Notes: a model not told the origin generated them from the sequence alone. 9,558 nucleotides of DNA from a bacterium (GCA_021806125.1 JAJZYC010000048.1:1-9558); one strand, 5' to 3'. Positions 1 through 7,233 are shown, counted from the first letter of the stretch. Numbers and translations are program-made.

Positions 1-723
1 TACTATTTCTTTTTCGTTAAATATTTCGCATTCCATATTTTTTCCAGCGGATATTTCTTTTGCGATGCCGGCTAAGTATTCGGGGGTTACTACATTCCCG
101 GGCTCATTGACTATATCCCGCGCAAAATTAGCCGCAAGGGAAGTTTTTTTACCGAAATCAAAACCTTCTTCCGCAGAGTTTCTTAGGACTTTGGTTATAG
201 TTAAGGATTTACAGTTAAAATAGATGCTTATAATTTCCGGATAAATAATTTTATCGGCATGTTTTTCTTTTTCCTTAGTGACGTATTTTTTAAATTCATA
301 CAGGCCTAATTCTGCTCCTTCGGCAATAGAAGCGGATAAATAAAATATGCCGTTTTTCGTATAATATTCTTTAGGCAGTCCGGGAATTATAAAAACTACG
401 TCATTAATTTTATTTGTTCTGGCTATCTTCGAAGAACCCGATATAAAATTTCTAAGAGAATCGTAATCGAATTTATCTTTCTTGTCTAATCCGTAAATCA
501 ATGAATAAACGGGAGATTCTATAATTATATTTTTTCCTTTTTTTGCCTTAAAATCCAGCTGTTTTATTCTTTTATAAATAAAATCGAATCCTTTAAGATT
601 TTCATTTTGCAGAAAACTATTTTCTTCGTTTTGAAAAACTCCAAAAACAAAAATGCGGTCAAATTCTTTTGTCTTTTTTTCTTTTAAAATTTTTTCTATA
701 GAATCTATTACTTTAAAATTCAA
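1..723 (-). CDS. pepA: Leucyl aminopeptidase (M17 family, PepA-like), N-terminal 241 codons, cut by window edge
   Basis: M17 cytosolic aminopeptidases are metal-dependent, usually hexameric enzymes that remove N-terminal residues from peptides. I translated this frame by hand: it is open from a TTG at 721-723 to the left edge, 241 codons with no stop. Residues 1 to about 190 look like the divergent N-terminal domain. The family signature at the entry to the catalytic domain is at residues 201-218, ARDIVNEPGNVVTPEYLA. The metal ligands and catalytic lysine and arginine lie beyond the window, so activity cannot be judged. The TTG start is well supported: an in-frame TAA sits two codons upstream (727-729), a strong Shine-Dalgarno GGGAGGG lies 7 nt before it, and no in-frame ATG occurs before residue 230. 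It follows acs after 139 nt containing a hairpin and a repeat, so it may have its own transcript. Family assignment is fairly sure; the pepA symbol is by family. Confidence 0.85.
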   Translation of the reverse strand, partial: MNFKVIDSIEKILKEKKTKEFDRIFVFGVFQNEENSFLQNENLKGFDFIYKRIKQLDFKAKKGKNIIIESPVYSLIYGLDKKDKFDYDSLRNFISGSSKIARTNKINDVVFIIPGLPKEYYTKNGIFYLSASIAEGAELGLYEFKKYVTKEKEKHADKIIYPEIISIYFNCKSLTITKVLRNSAEEGFDFGKKTSLAANFARDIVNEPGNVVTPEYLAGIAKEISAGKNMECEIFNEKEIV

Positions 724-730
724 GTTTTAA

Positions 731-737
731 CCCTCCC
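731..737 (-). promoter_or_regulatory. Shine-Dalgarno of the aminopeptidase gene (decides TTG start)
   Basis: On the minus strand this reads GGGAGGG, 7 nt before the TTG at 721-723. It is among the best ribosome binding sites in the window. With the in-frame TAA at 727-729 it fixes the TTG as the start codon. Confidence 0.75.
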
Positions 738-751
738 AATTAAGTTTATTA

Positions 752-774
752 TATGCCGTTATATTATCGGCATA
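752..774 (-). other. Perfect 7-bp hairpin in the aminopeptidase leader
   Basis: TATGCCG (752-758) and CGGCATA (768-774) pair perfectly around a 9-nt AT-only loop. On the minus-strand transcript the hairpin lies between acs and the aminopeptidase, ending 14 nt before the Shine-Dalgarno. No run of U follows on either strand, so it is not a standard intrinsic terminator. It could be a processing or stability element, a weak attenuator or an operator. The pairing is visible; the role is unknown. Confidence 0.4.
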
Positions 775-781
775 ATAAGAT

Positions 782-833
782 TTGCTTCGCGCCATAGTCA
801 TTGCGAGTCATTGCGAGCGTAGCGAAGCAATGA
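782..833. repeat. Dispersed palindromic repeat, copy 1 (ATTGCGAGC / GCGAAGCAAT family)
   Basis: TTGCTTCGC at 782-790 is a perfect 9-bp inverted match to GCGAAGCAA at 822-830. Between them TCATTGCGAG occurs twice in tandem (798-807 and 808-817). The second copy also forms a shorter palindrome, TCATTGC (808-814) with GCAATGA (827-833). The same words recur at 7263-7361, so this belongs to a family with at least two copies here. Similar short GC-richer palindromes are scattered between genes in many bacteria, as REP or MITE-like elements. No transposase is visible. It fills most of the gap between acs and the aminopeptidase. Confidence 0.75.
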
Positions 834-862
834 TTACATGGACTTCCCGTCGGTTCAACCGT

Positions 863-2797
863 TTAATCTTCTTCTATAGTCGATAAATCTCCTTCGTCTA
901 TACCCATTTCCCTGGCCTTCAAAACTCTTCTCATAATCTTTCCGCTTCTGGTTTTAGGAAGAGAATCGACAAATTCTATGTCATCCGGTTTTCCGATAGG
1001 ACCCAGGGTTTTCCCTACATTTGCTTTAATATCGTCTGCAAGAGCATCGCTTTTCTCGATATTAGGCTTTAAAACCACGAAGGCTTTAATGGAATTGCCC
1101 TTAATGTCGTGGGGCTTTCCTATAACGGCGGATTCGGCGACGGATTCATGGGTTATTATGGCGCTTTCTATCTCCGCCGTTCCCAGCCTGTATCCGGAAA
1201 CCTTTATCACGTCGTCTATCCTGCCCATAACGTAAAAATATCCGTCTTCATCGCGCTTTGCGGTATCGCCGGCAAGATATACCCCGTTAAATTTCGAGAA
1301 ATAAGTTTCTTTATATCTGTTTTCATCCTTATAAATAGTTCTCATCATGGCGGGCCAAGGCTTCTTTACTACAAGATAGCCTCCCTTTCCCGCTTTCACG
1401 CTTTTGCCGTTTTCGTCGAATATATCTGCGTCTATCCCAAAAAAAGGTTTTCCGCACGAACCTGGTTTTAAAGACATTGTAGGAACGGGTGTTATTAAAA
1501 ACATTCCCGATTCCGTCTGCCACCACGTGTCCATTATAGGGCATCTTTCCTTGCCGATATGCTTGTAATACCAGCGCCAGACTTCAGGATTTATAGGCTC
1601 ACCCACGCTTCCCAATATTTTAAGGGAGCTGAGATTGTGCCTGTTGGGCCAGTTTTCGCCGAATCTCATAATACCTCTTACTGCCGTAGGAGAAGTATAA
1701 AAAATATTTACGGCATGCTTTTCGACTATTCTCCACCATCTGTCCGGATACGGATAGTAGGGCGAACCTTCGACCATAAGCGTCGTCGCCCCGTTAATTA
1801 AAGGTCCGTATATAATATATGAATGGCCGGTTATCCAGCCCGGATCCGCCGCGCACCAATAAGTATCGTTGTCTTTTATGTTAAAAACATACTTAGACGT
1901 TATATACGTACCCACGGAATATCCTCCGTGAACATGAAGAATGCCTTTCGGCTTGCCGGTCGTTCCCGACGTATAAAGTATAAAAAGAGGGTCCTCCGAA
2001 TCGAGTTCTTCGGTTTTTAAATACGGATTTGCTATAGGCAGTTTCATAAGCTCGTCGTAATAAAAATCTCTCGACGTATCCATAGCAACTTCTTTGCCGG
2101 TTCTCTTAACTACTATTACGGTTTGAACCACCGGAGCTTTAGTAACCGCTTCATCGGCTATTTTTTTAAGTTCTACGACCTTTCCGCCCCTGAAAGCGCC
2201 GTCAGCGGTAATAAGAAGTTTGCTCTGCGCATCGAGTATTCTGTCTTTCAGCGCCAGAGCCGAAAATCCGGCATACACGACGCTGTGTATTGCGCCTATC
2301 TTAGCGCATGCAAGCATGCTTATGGCAATTTCCGGTATATTGGGAAGATATATTGTAACGGTATCTCCTTTTTTAATTCCGAAACTTTTCAGAACGTTTG
2401 CAAACTTATTGACCTCTTTATATAAAGAAAAATAAGTATAGACTCTTTCGCTGCCGTCCTCTCCCTCCCAAATTATAGCAAGCTTGTTTTTGCGGAACGT
2501 AGCAATATGCCTGTCTAAGGCGTTATGGACGATATTAGTTTTTCCACCCGTGAACCATTTATAAAAAGGAGGATTAGACGAATCCAGGACATCGTCCCAG
2601 CGCTTAAACCAGTCTAACTGTTTTGCCGTCTCGTCCCAGAATTTTTCATTTTCATTTATAGAATATCCGTAAAGCCTTTCATAGTCGTCAACATAGCTGT
2701 TTTTTACCGTTTCCTTCGAAGGAGTATATATATCTTTTATATTTGCCAAACTGTCAAATGTTGACTTGCGTGAAGCCGTCGTGTCGCGATTTTCCAT
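863..2797 (-). CDS. acs: Acetyl-CoA synthetase (acetate--CoA ligase, AMP-forming)
   Basis: Cytoplasmic enzyme that converts acetate, ATP and CoA to acetyl-CoA, AMP and pyrophosphate through acetyl-adenylate. At 644 residues it has the usual Acs length. The adenylate-forming motifs appear in order: phosphate loop YTSGTTGKPKG at 275-285, GWITGHSY at 320-327, VGEPINPEVW at 398-407, DTWWQTESG at 423-431, YLAGD ending at Asp511, GRIDDVIKVSGYRLG at 525-539, and the C-terminal PKTRSGKIMRR at 614-624 with Lys620, the lysine acetylated by Pat-type enzymes in characterised Acs. The tryptophan pair and the Ile-Thr of GWITGHSY fit a small acyl pocket, so acetate is the likely substrate; propionate cannot be excluded. 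It starts 26 nt after the chemoreceptor gene with its own strong ribosome binding site, so the two are probably cotranscribed. No acetyltransferase or deacetylase gene is visible nearby. Confidence 0.95.
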   Translation of the reverse strand: MENRDTTASRKSTFDSLANIKDIYTPSKETVKNSYVDDYERLYGYSINENEKFWDETAKQLDWFKRWDDVLDSSNPPFYKWFTGGKTNIVHNALDRHIATFRKNKLAIIWEGEDGSERVYTYFSLYKEVNKFANVLKSFGIKKGDTVTIYLPNIPEIAISMLACAKIGAIHSVVYAGFSALALKDRILDAQSKLLITADGAFRGGKVVELKKIADEAVTKAPVVQTVIVVKRTGKEVAMDTSRDFYYDELMKLPIANPYLKTEELDSEDPLFILYTSGTTGKPKGILHVHGGYSVGTYITSKYVFNIKDNDTYWCAADPGWITGHSYIIYGPLINGATTLMVEGSPYYPYPDRWWRIVEKHAVNIFYTSPTAVRGIMRFGENWPNRHNLSSLKILGSVGEPINPEVWRWYYKHIGKERCPIMDTWWQTESGMFLITPVPTMSLKPGSCGKPFFGIDADIFDENGKSVKAGKGGYLVVKKPWPAMMRTIYKDENRYKETYFSKFNGVYLAGDTAKRDEDGYFYVMGRIDDVIKVSGYRLGTAEIESAIITHESVAESAVIGKPHDIKGNSIKAFVVLKPNIEKSDALADDIKANVGKTLGPIGKPDDIEFVDSLPKTRSGKIMRRVLKAREMGIDEGDLSTIEED

Positions 2798-2805
2798 TTA
2801 ATCCG

Positions 2806-2814
2806 CCTCCTTTT
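2806..2814 (-). promoter_or_regulatory. Shine-Dalgarno of acs
   Basis: The minus strand reads AAAAGGAGG, 8 nt before the acs ATG. It is nearly a full anti-16S match and lies wholly within the 26-nt gap after the chemoreceptor stop. Acs can therefore be translated efficiently without coupling. Confidence 0.8.
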
Positions 2815-2823
2815 CAAATAAAT

Positions 2824-4611
2824 TTAATATTTAAACTTTTTTAATATTCCTATTAATTTTTCAAGTTCTCCGTAAATCGATGCCGCCTCTTTAGCGGTAT
2901 TAGAAGACTTTTCGGAATTGGATACCGAAAGGCTGGATACCGTTTCGATATTCTGCGATATCTCGTTAGTTGCAGCCGTCTGCTCTTCCGATGCGGCGGC
3001 TATAGAGCTTATCTGGTCGGTTAAACTCATTATGCTTTTTTCTATGCCGTCCAAAGATTCTCCCGCCTTTGAAGCATAGCCTACGGATAAATCGACCTCG
3101 CTTAACGTTTTATCCATGGATGTCTTGGTATCCTGCGTGCTCTGCTGCATTGTCTGAACTTTAGACACTATCTCTTTTGTAGCTTTAACGGTTCTTTCGG
3201 CTAATTTTCTTACCTCGTCGGCTACTACGGCAAATCCCCTGCCGGATTCCCCTGCCCTGGCGGCTTCTATCGCGGCGTTAAGAGCAAGCAGGTTGGTCTG
3301 GTCCGCTATATCGTTTATCACCGAAATGATTTCGCCGATTTCGAAAGAACTTTTTTCCAATCCGCTTATAAGACTGCCTAACTGCTTGGTAAGAACGGCG
3401 ACGTTTTTAATGCCCGAAATAGATTTTTCCACTATATCGAAGCCGTCTTTAGCGCTGTCTGAAGCCTCCTTCGCGATAGAACTAACATTCTGGGTATTCT
3501 TGGCAATTTCTTTAATAGTCTGGGACATTTCTTCGGAAGCCGCGGCTACGTGAGTGGCGATTTCCGCCTGCTCCTGCGCTTTGCCGCTGATTTCATCGAC
3601 GTGCCCTTCTATGGTGGTGCTGACGTCAACTATGGTCATAGCTTCTTCCGTGATGGATTTTACTATTTCCCTGATATCGATAATGAACTTATTGAATTCG
3701 TTGACTACGGAGGTAATTTCATCGTAAACCGAATTTTTATAAACATAACACTTTTTGCAGATTTGCTCTCCTTTTTCGCCGAAACGCTCTATCTGCTCAT
3801 CCCAGCATCTTTGCCCTAATTCATCTTCTTTAAGCATGCAGTTTTTATGACGCTTGACTATAATTGCCGGCTTATCGAAACAATCCATAGGAATCAATTT
3901 GCTTAAATCGCCTTCGCCCTTCGATATATCCCTTACCCTGTGATAAAAAACGGTAATAGGTTTTATAAAAGCCTGTTTGAGAAGAATATATATTATAATA
4001 ATGGACAGAACTATCAGTATAATCGAGAAAATAATAATATTTCTCATAAAAATATTTGAAGCGTTTACGGTATTCTTTAGAGAATATACAAGCTCGACGC
4101 CGCCGAGAACGGTTCCCGCCTTAACGGTGTGGCACATAAGGCAGTCTATGCCGCGGGACATCTTTTCCGCCGTAAAAGGGACTCCTACTTTTAAATATTT
4201 CTGCCCGTTTTTTTCGTAAACTTTCGTTATTTCTTTTTTTGAAGCAAGTATTTCTTTGTCGAATTTCGAGCTCGGAATTTCCTGTTTTAGGCCCGCCCCG
4301 AATTCTTTATCCACTGCGCTGCCTCTTACAACCTTGAAATACTTAATTCCTTTAATCTTCTGGTATATGCCGAATAACTGCCTTCTGTCGGATTTCTTGG
4401 CTATCGTGCCGTTGAGCATCATGCCGTTCATGCTTGACAGCATCGTCTTCGCGGTCACTACGGCATCGAACGACGTCGTTTTTACGGACATTTTGTTCTG
4501 GTAAAACACCGCGTAATAAGTTAAAACGGACAGCATTAAAACCAAAATTAGAAAAATTAAAGAAAGCAATTTGGTCCTAATCGAAACTTTTTGAATTCTC
4601 GAAAAATTCAT
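2824..4611 (-). CDS. Methyl-accepting chemotaxis protein with periplasmic c-heme sensor and Cys-rich HAMP insertion
   Basis: Transmembrane chemoreceptor of 595 residues. Membrane segments lie at about 14-36 and 190-212, enclosing a periplasmic sensor of about 150 residues. The sensor contains CLMCH (157-161), a CXXCH site for covalent heme c, followed by a GTVLGGVELVYSL strand. Sensors of this kind with c heme are known in Geobacter chemoreceptors. HAMP helix 1 is near 213-240 and helix 2 near 296-320. Between them is an unusual insertion with Cys244, Cys258, Cys269-Trp270, Cys285 and Cys288, ending CKKCYVYK. The cytoplasmic hairpin spans about 320-595; its conserved tip includes IADQTNLLALNAAIEAARAG (435-454). 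Glu-Glu pairs at 360-361 and 542-543 sit in methylation-like helices. There is no C-terminal CheR/CheB-binding pentapeptide. Upstream there is only a weak G-run (4618-4622) as ribosome binding site. No cheA, cheW or cheY is in the window, so it must signal to an array encoded elsewhere. The stimulus is inferred to be redox or a small heme ligand. Confidence 0.93.
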   Translation of the reverse strand: MNFSRIQKVSIRTKLLSLIFLILVLMLSVLTYYAVFYQNKMSVKTTSFDAVVTAKTMLSSMNGMMLNGTIAKKSDRRQLFGIYQKIKGIKYFKVVRGSAVDKEFGAGLKQEIPSSKFDKEILASKKEITKVYEKNGQKYLKVGVPFTAEKMSRGIDCLMCHTVKAGTVLGGVELVYSLKNTVNASNIFMRNIIIFSIILIVLSIIIIYILLKQAFIKPITVFYHRVRDISKGEGDLSKLIPMDCFDKPAIIVKRHKNCMLKEDELGQRCWDEQIERFGEKGEQICKKCYVYKNSVYDEITSVVNEFNKFIIDIREIVKSITEEAMTIVDVSTTIEGHVDEISGKAQEQAEIATHVAAASEEMSQTIKEIAKNTQNVSSIAKEASDSAKDGFDIVEKSISGIKNVAVLTKQLGSLISGLEKSSFEIGEIISVINDIADQTNLLALNAAIEAARAGESGRGFAVVADEVRKLAERTVKATKEIVSKVQTMQQSTQDTKTSMDKTLSEVDLSVGYASKAGESLDGIEKSIMSLTDQISSIAAASEEQTAATNEISQNIETVSSLSVSNSEKSSNTAKEAASIYGELEKLIGILKKFKY

Positions 4612-4640
4612 ATATGGCCCCCGGATTAAAATTGAAAATT

Positions 4641-4664
4641 AACCGCCGGATTATCTTGGCGGTT
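4641..4664. terminator. Possible intrinsic terminator or attenuator between regulator and chemoreceptor
   Basis: AACCGCC (4641-4647) and GGCGGTT (4658-4664) form a perfect 7-bp stem around a 10-nt loop. On the minus-strand transcript it is followed by AATTTTCAATTTT, a broken U tract, about 30 nt before the chemoreceptor start. It could partly end the kinase-regulator transcript. On the plus strand the following sequence is TTTAATAATTTT, a better tail, yet no plus-strand gene ends nearby. It may work in both directions or limit antisense transcription. Strength is unknown. Confidence 0.45.
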
Positions 4665-4703
4665 TTTAATAATTTTAAATCAATTAAATAAAAAAATAAA
4701 TAA

Positions 4704-6050
4704 TTAAATTTTTACCGCGGACAGTTTTCTGTAAACGGACCTTTCGCTTTCTCCTATAATCCGCGCAATCTCCGATTTGGTAAGCCCTTTAGACAGAAGA
4801 TAATTTATATATTTTTCTTCTATTTCTTTTAAGGATAAATTTTTCTCGAAAATCTCAAATTCTTTTACACCGTAATAATTTTTAGCGTTTGAAATTTCGA
4901 GCTGGACTGCTTCCTCCGGAATCTCGTCTTTTCCTTCGGACAATATTATTCCCCTTTCTATAACGTTTTTTAATTCCCTTACGTTTCCCGGCCAGTCGTA
5001 ATCCATAAGTTTGTCCATAGCCTGCCGTGAAATGGGCTTTGAAAATTGAACCTTATTTTCTTTAGTCATAAAATAATGCGCTAGATGGGGGATATCTTCT
5101 TTTCTTTCTCTTAAAGGCGGAAGTTCTATCGTAAACCCGCTTATCCTGTAAAACAGGTCACCCCTGAAACGGCCGTCATCCACCATTTTTTTAAGATTTT
5201 TATTTGTTGCCGTTATAATTCTGGTATCTATAAAAAGATTTTTGGAAGAACCGACTCTTCTGAAACTTTTGGTATCTATTATCCTTAGAAGCTTGCTCTG
5301 TATGATGCCGCTCACTTCTCCTATTTCGTCTATGAAAAGCGTTCCCTTGTCGGCAAATTCCAGCAATCCTTTTTTGAGGACGTCGGCTCCAGTAAAAGAA
5401 CCTCTTTCGTGCCCGAACAATTCGGATTCGAAAAGGTTTTCGGAAAGATTGCATGAATCTACTATGATAAAAGGATTATCTCTCCTCGAAGAAAGCCTGT
5501 GGAGCAGATTCGCGCTGAGCTCCTTACCGGTGCCGGACTCTCCGTAAATAAGGACGTTCAGGTTCGATTTTGCGGCAACGGTAATATCTTCTATGACCTT
5601 AGCCGCCGCTTTCGATTTTCCTATAAAAAATCTCTTAAAAATTTCCCTTTTAAAATAAGATGCGTAATTTTTAAGATTTATTTTCTCGATAAGCCTTTTT
5701 ATCGTTATGCTTAGTTCTTCTAAACTTAACGGTTTAACTAAATAGTCGCAGGCTCCCATTTTTAATGCCGCAACGGCGGAATCGACGCTTCCGAAAGCCG
5801 TAAGGATAATCATTTCAGCATCTTTAGACCTGGATTTAACCGTATTTAGCAGGTCTATTCCCGATTTTCCGGGTAATTTCAAGTCGGATATTATAATATT
5901 GAAAAAATCTTTCTCTAATTTATTAACGGCCTCTTCGGCGGAGCCTGCGGATATAGCATCATAACCTTCGCTCTTTAGATAGTCGCAAAGAATGGTTCTG
6001 TAATTTATATCGTCGTCCACTATAAGTATAGAAATAGAATTGTTTTCCAT
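4704..6050 (-). CDS. NtrC-family sigma54-dependent response regulator
   Basis: Cytoplasmic transcriptional activator of 448 residues, normal for the NtrC family. The receiver domain (about 7-123) has acidic residues Asp12-Asp14, phosphoacceptor Asp56 in IIISDLKLPG, Thr84 and Lys106. The AAA+ domain (about 142-370) has Walker A GESGTGKE at 170-177, the sigma54-contacting loop as GSFTGA at 217-222 (Ser in place of the usual Ala), Walker B GTLFIDEIGE at 236-245 and WPGNVREL at 353-360. A Fis-type helix-turn-helix closes the protein: LTKSEIARIIGESERSVYRK at 423-442. All switch, ATPase and loop residues appear intact, so it should activate sigma54 promoters when phosphorylated. It starts 13 nt after the kinase gene with no clear Shine-Dalgarno, which suggests translational coupling. 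I found no convincing -24/-12 promoter in the gaps here, so its targets probably lie outside. The specific pathway cannot be named. Confidence 0.93.
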   Translation of the reverse strand: MENNSISILIVDDDINYRTILCDYLKSEGYDAISAGSAEEAVNKLEKDFFNIIISDLKLPGKSGIDLLNTVKSRSKDAEMIILTAFGSVDSAVAALKMGACDYLVKPLSLEELSITIKRLIEKINLKNYASYFKREIFKRFFIGKSKAAAKVIEDITVAAKSNLNVLIYGESGTGKELSANLLHRLSSRRDNPFIIVDSCNLSENLFESELFGHERGSFTGADVLKKGLLEFADKGTLFIDEIGEVSGIIQSKLLRIIDTKSFRRVGSSKNLFIDTRIITATNKNLKKMVDDGRFRGDLFYRISGFTIELPPLRERKEDIPHLAHYFMTKENKVQFSKPISRQAMDKLMDYDWPGNVRELKNVIERGIILSEGKDEIPEEAVQLEISNAKNYYGVKEFEIFEKNLSLKEIEEKYINYLLSKGLTKSEIARIIGESERSVYRKLSAVKI

Positions 6051-6063
6051 TATAATAAAAATT

Positions 6064-7218
6064 TTATTTAATTTTATTTTCGGAAAAGTCTCTTTTTACC
6101 GGAACTTTTACGACGAATTTCGTGCCTATATCCTTTTTAGACCTTACTTCTATAGAGCCTCCGAGGGATTTAATAATGCTTAAGGATATAGAAAGTCCCA
6201 GGCCGGTGCCCGCGGAATTTTTACTTTTGGAAAAAAACGGGTCGAATATTCTCTTGATATCTTCCTGCGCAATACCGTGACCGTTATCTATTATTATTAT
6301 GTAAATATATTCATTTATTTTTTTGGTTATAAAATAAACTATCCCGGAATTTTCATCGACGGCCTGTATGGCATTAAGTCCTATATTTAATAAAACCTGC
6401 CTTAAACCCGCTTCGGAAAAACCTATTAAAGGAATATTCGCGGCAAGGTTTTTCTTTATCATAATATTTTTTTTGTTTGCTGTAAAGGATAGGAGGGTAA
6501 GACTTTCTTCCAGTGAATTATTGACGCTTACTATATCGGTAGAATTTGAAACCGGGCTGGATAATATAAGCAGTTTTTTTGTAATATCTTTGCATCTTTC
6601 AATTTCCTGCTTCATTAAATCGAAATATTTTTTTATATCGCAACCGCCTTCTTTCATTACGTTTGCGAGAGCCGCGTTCTGGGTAAGGCCGCTGCTTTCC
6701 GCGCACATTTTTATCATATCTATCGATGCAAGAATATTATTCAGCGGATTATTTATTTCATGGGCAACCCCTTCGGCTAAAAGACCTACTTCGGAAAGTC
6801 TCTGCGAAAGATTGAATTTTAGATGGGCGTTAGAACCGTTCCCCAGGGACCTTAAAACCTCTACGGCATATTTTTTTCCCGTTGAGGCGTCTAAAAAAGG
6901 AGAAGAATTTATTTCTACCGCCATTTCTCGACTTTGCTGTCCATAATGGCCGTGTATGACTTTAACCGTTTTGCCTTTTTTAATTACCTCTTCTATTGAG
7001 CAGGATTCCAGGAGGGGATCGCACGGTTCATCCCTGAAATGGCTTACTTTATAACAATAACCGCCTATTATTTCTGAAGGCGGAGCTCCCGCATCATCCA
7101 AAAAGCGTTTATTTGCGTAGACTATTTTATAATTTTCATCTATAACTATTACGCCGTCGTTAATTGCATCTAAAATGTCGGAAGCGCCGAGCGGCATATC
7201 GTTATATTTATCATTCAT
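6064..7218 (-). CDS. PAS-domain sensor histidine kinase, soluble, NtrB-like
   Basis: Likely partner of the regulator 13 nt downstream. Read from the ATG at 7216-7218 it has 384 residues and no membrane segment, so it senses an internal signal. A PAS domain (about 15-125) holds three clustered cysteines, Cys55, Cys66 and Cys73, in a CYKVSHFRDEPC...SC arrangement. The phosphorylated histidine is His153 in AEGVAHEINNPLNN. The ATP-binding domain has Asn278 and Asn282 (N box), DNGHG at 311-315, DPFF at 326-329 and GTGLGLS at 337-343. All kinase boxes look intact. The frame stays open upstream to a TTG at 7273-7275, and in-frame ATGs occur at 7258-7266. Those starts lie in or against the repeat, add low-complexity residues, and have no Shine-Dalgarno. 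The chosen ATG lacks one too, but sits just below a possible extended -10 promoter. Function is sure; the start is less so. The ligand is unknown. Confidence 0.9.
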   Translation of the reverse strand: MNDKYNDMPLGASDILDAINDGVIVIDENYKIVYANKRFLDDAGAPPSEIIGGYCYKVSHFRDEPCDPLLESCSIEEVIKKGKTVKVIHGHYGQQSREMAVEINSSPFLDASTGKKYAVEVLRSLGNGSNAHLKFNLSQRLSEVGLLAEGVAHEINNPLNNILASIDMIKMCAESSGLTQNAALANVMKEGGCDIKKYFDLMKQEIERCKDITKKLLILSSPVSNSTDIVSVNNSLEESLTLLSFTANKKNIMIKKNLAANIPLIGFSEAGLRQVLLNIGLNAIQAVDENSGIVYFITKKINEYIYIIIIDNGHGIAQEDIKRIFDPFFSKSKNSAGTGLGLSISLSIIKSLGGSIEVRSKKDIGTKFVVKVPVKRDFSENKIK

Positions 7219-7224
7219 ATTTAT

Positions 7225-7233
7225 AATATACCA
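7225..7233 (-). promoter_or_regulatory. Candidate extended -10 promoter of the kinase-regulator operon
   Basis: The minus strand reads TGGTATATT, an extended -10 element (TG, one base, then TATATT). No good -35 is visible at 17 bp. A start site about 7 nt downstream would fall at the ATG of the kinase (7218), giving a leaderless or near-leaderless message. That would explain why no Shine-Dalgarno is present. In AT-rich DNA such a match can arise by chance. Confidence 0.35.

Noticed and set aside
797..833. Short CRISPR-like array because of the repeated TCATTGCGAG
   Set aside because: The repeats are only 10 bp, directly adjacent with no spacer, and belong to the palindromic family. No cas genes are present.
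724..862. Riboswitch or small gene upstream of the aminopeptidase
   Set aside because: The gap is explained by one simple hairpin and the repeat. I could recognise no riboswitch core or plausible small reading frame with a ribosome binding site.
4612..4703. Sigma54 promoter for the chemoreceptor, expected from the neighbouring NtrC-type regulator
   Set aside because: No GG-N10-GC pair resembling TGGCAC-N5-TTGC is found on the minus strand here, nor before the acs, kinase or rho genes. TGGCGC near 788-793 has the wrong spacing.
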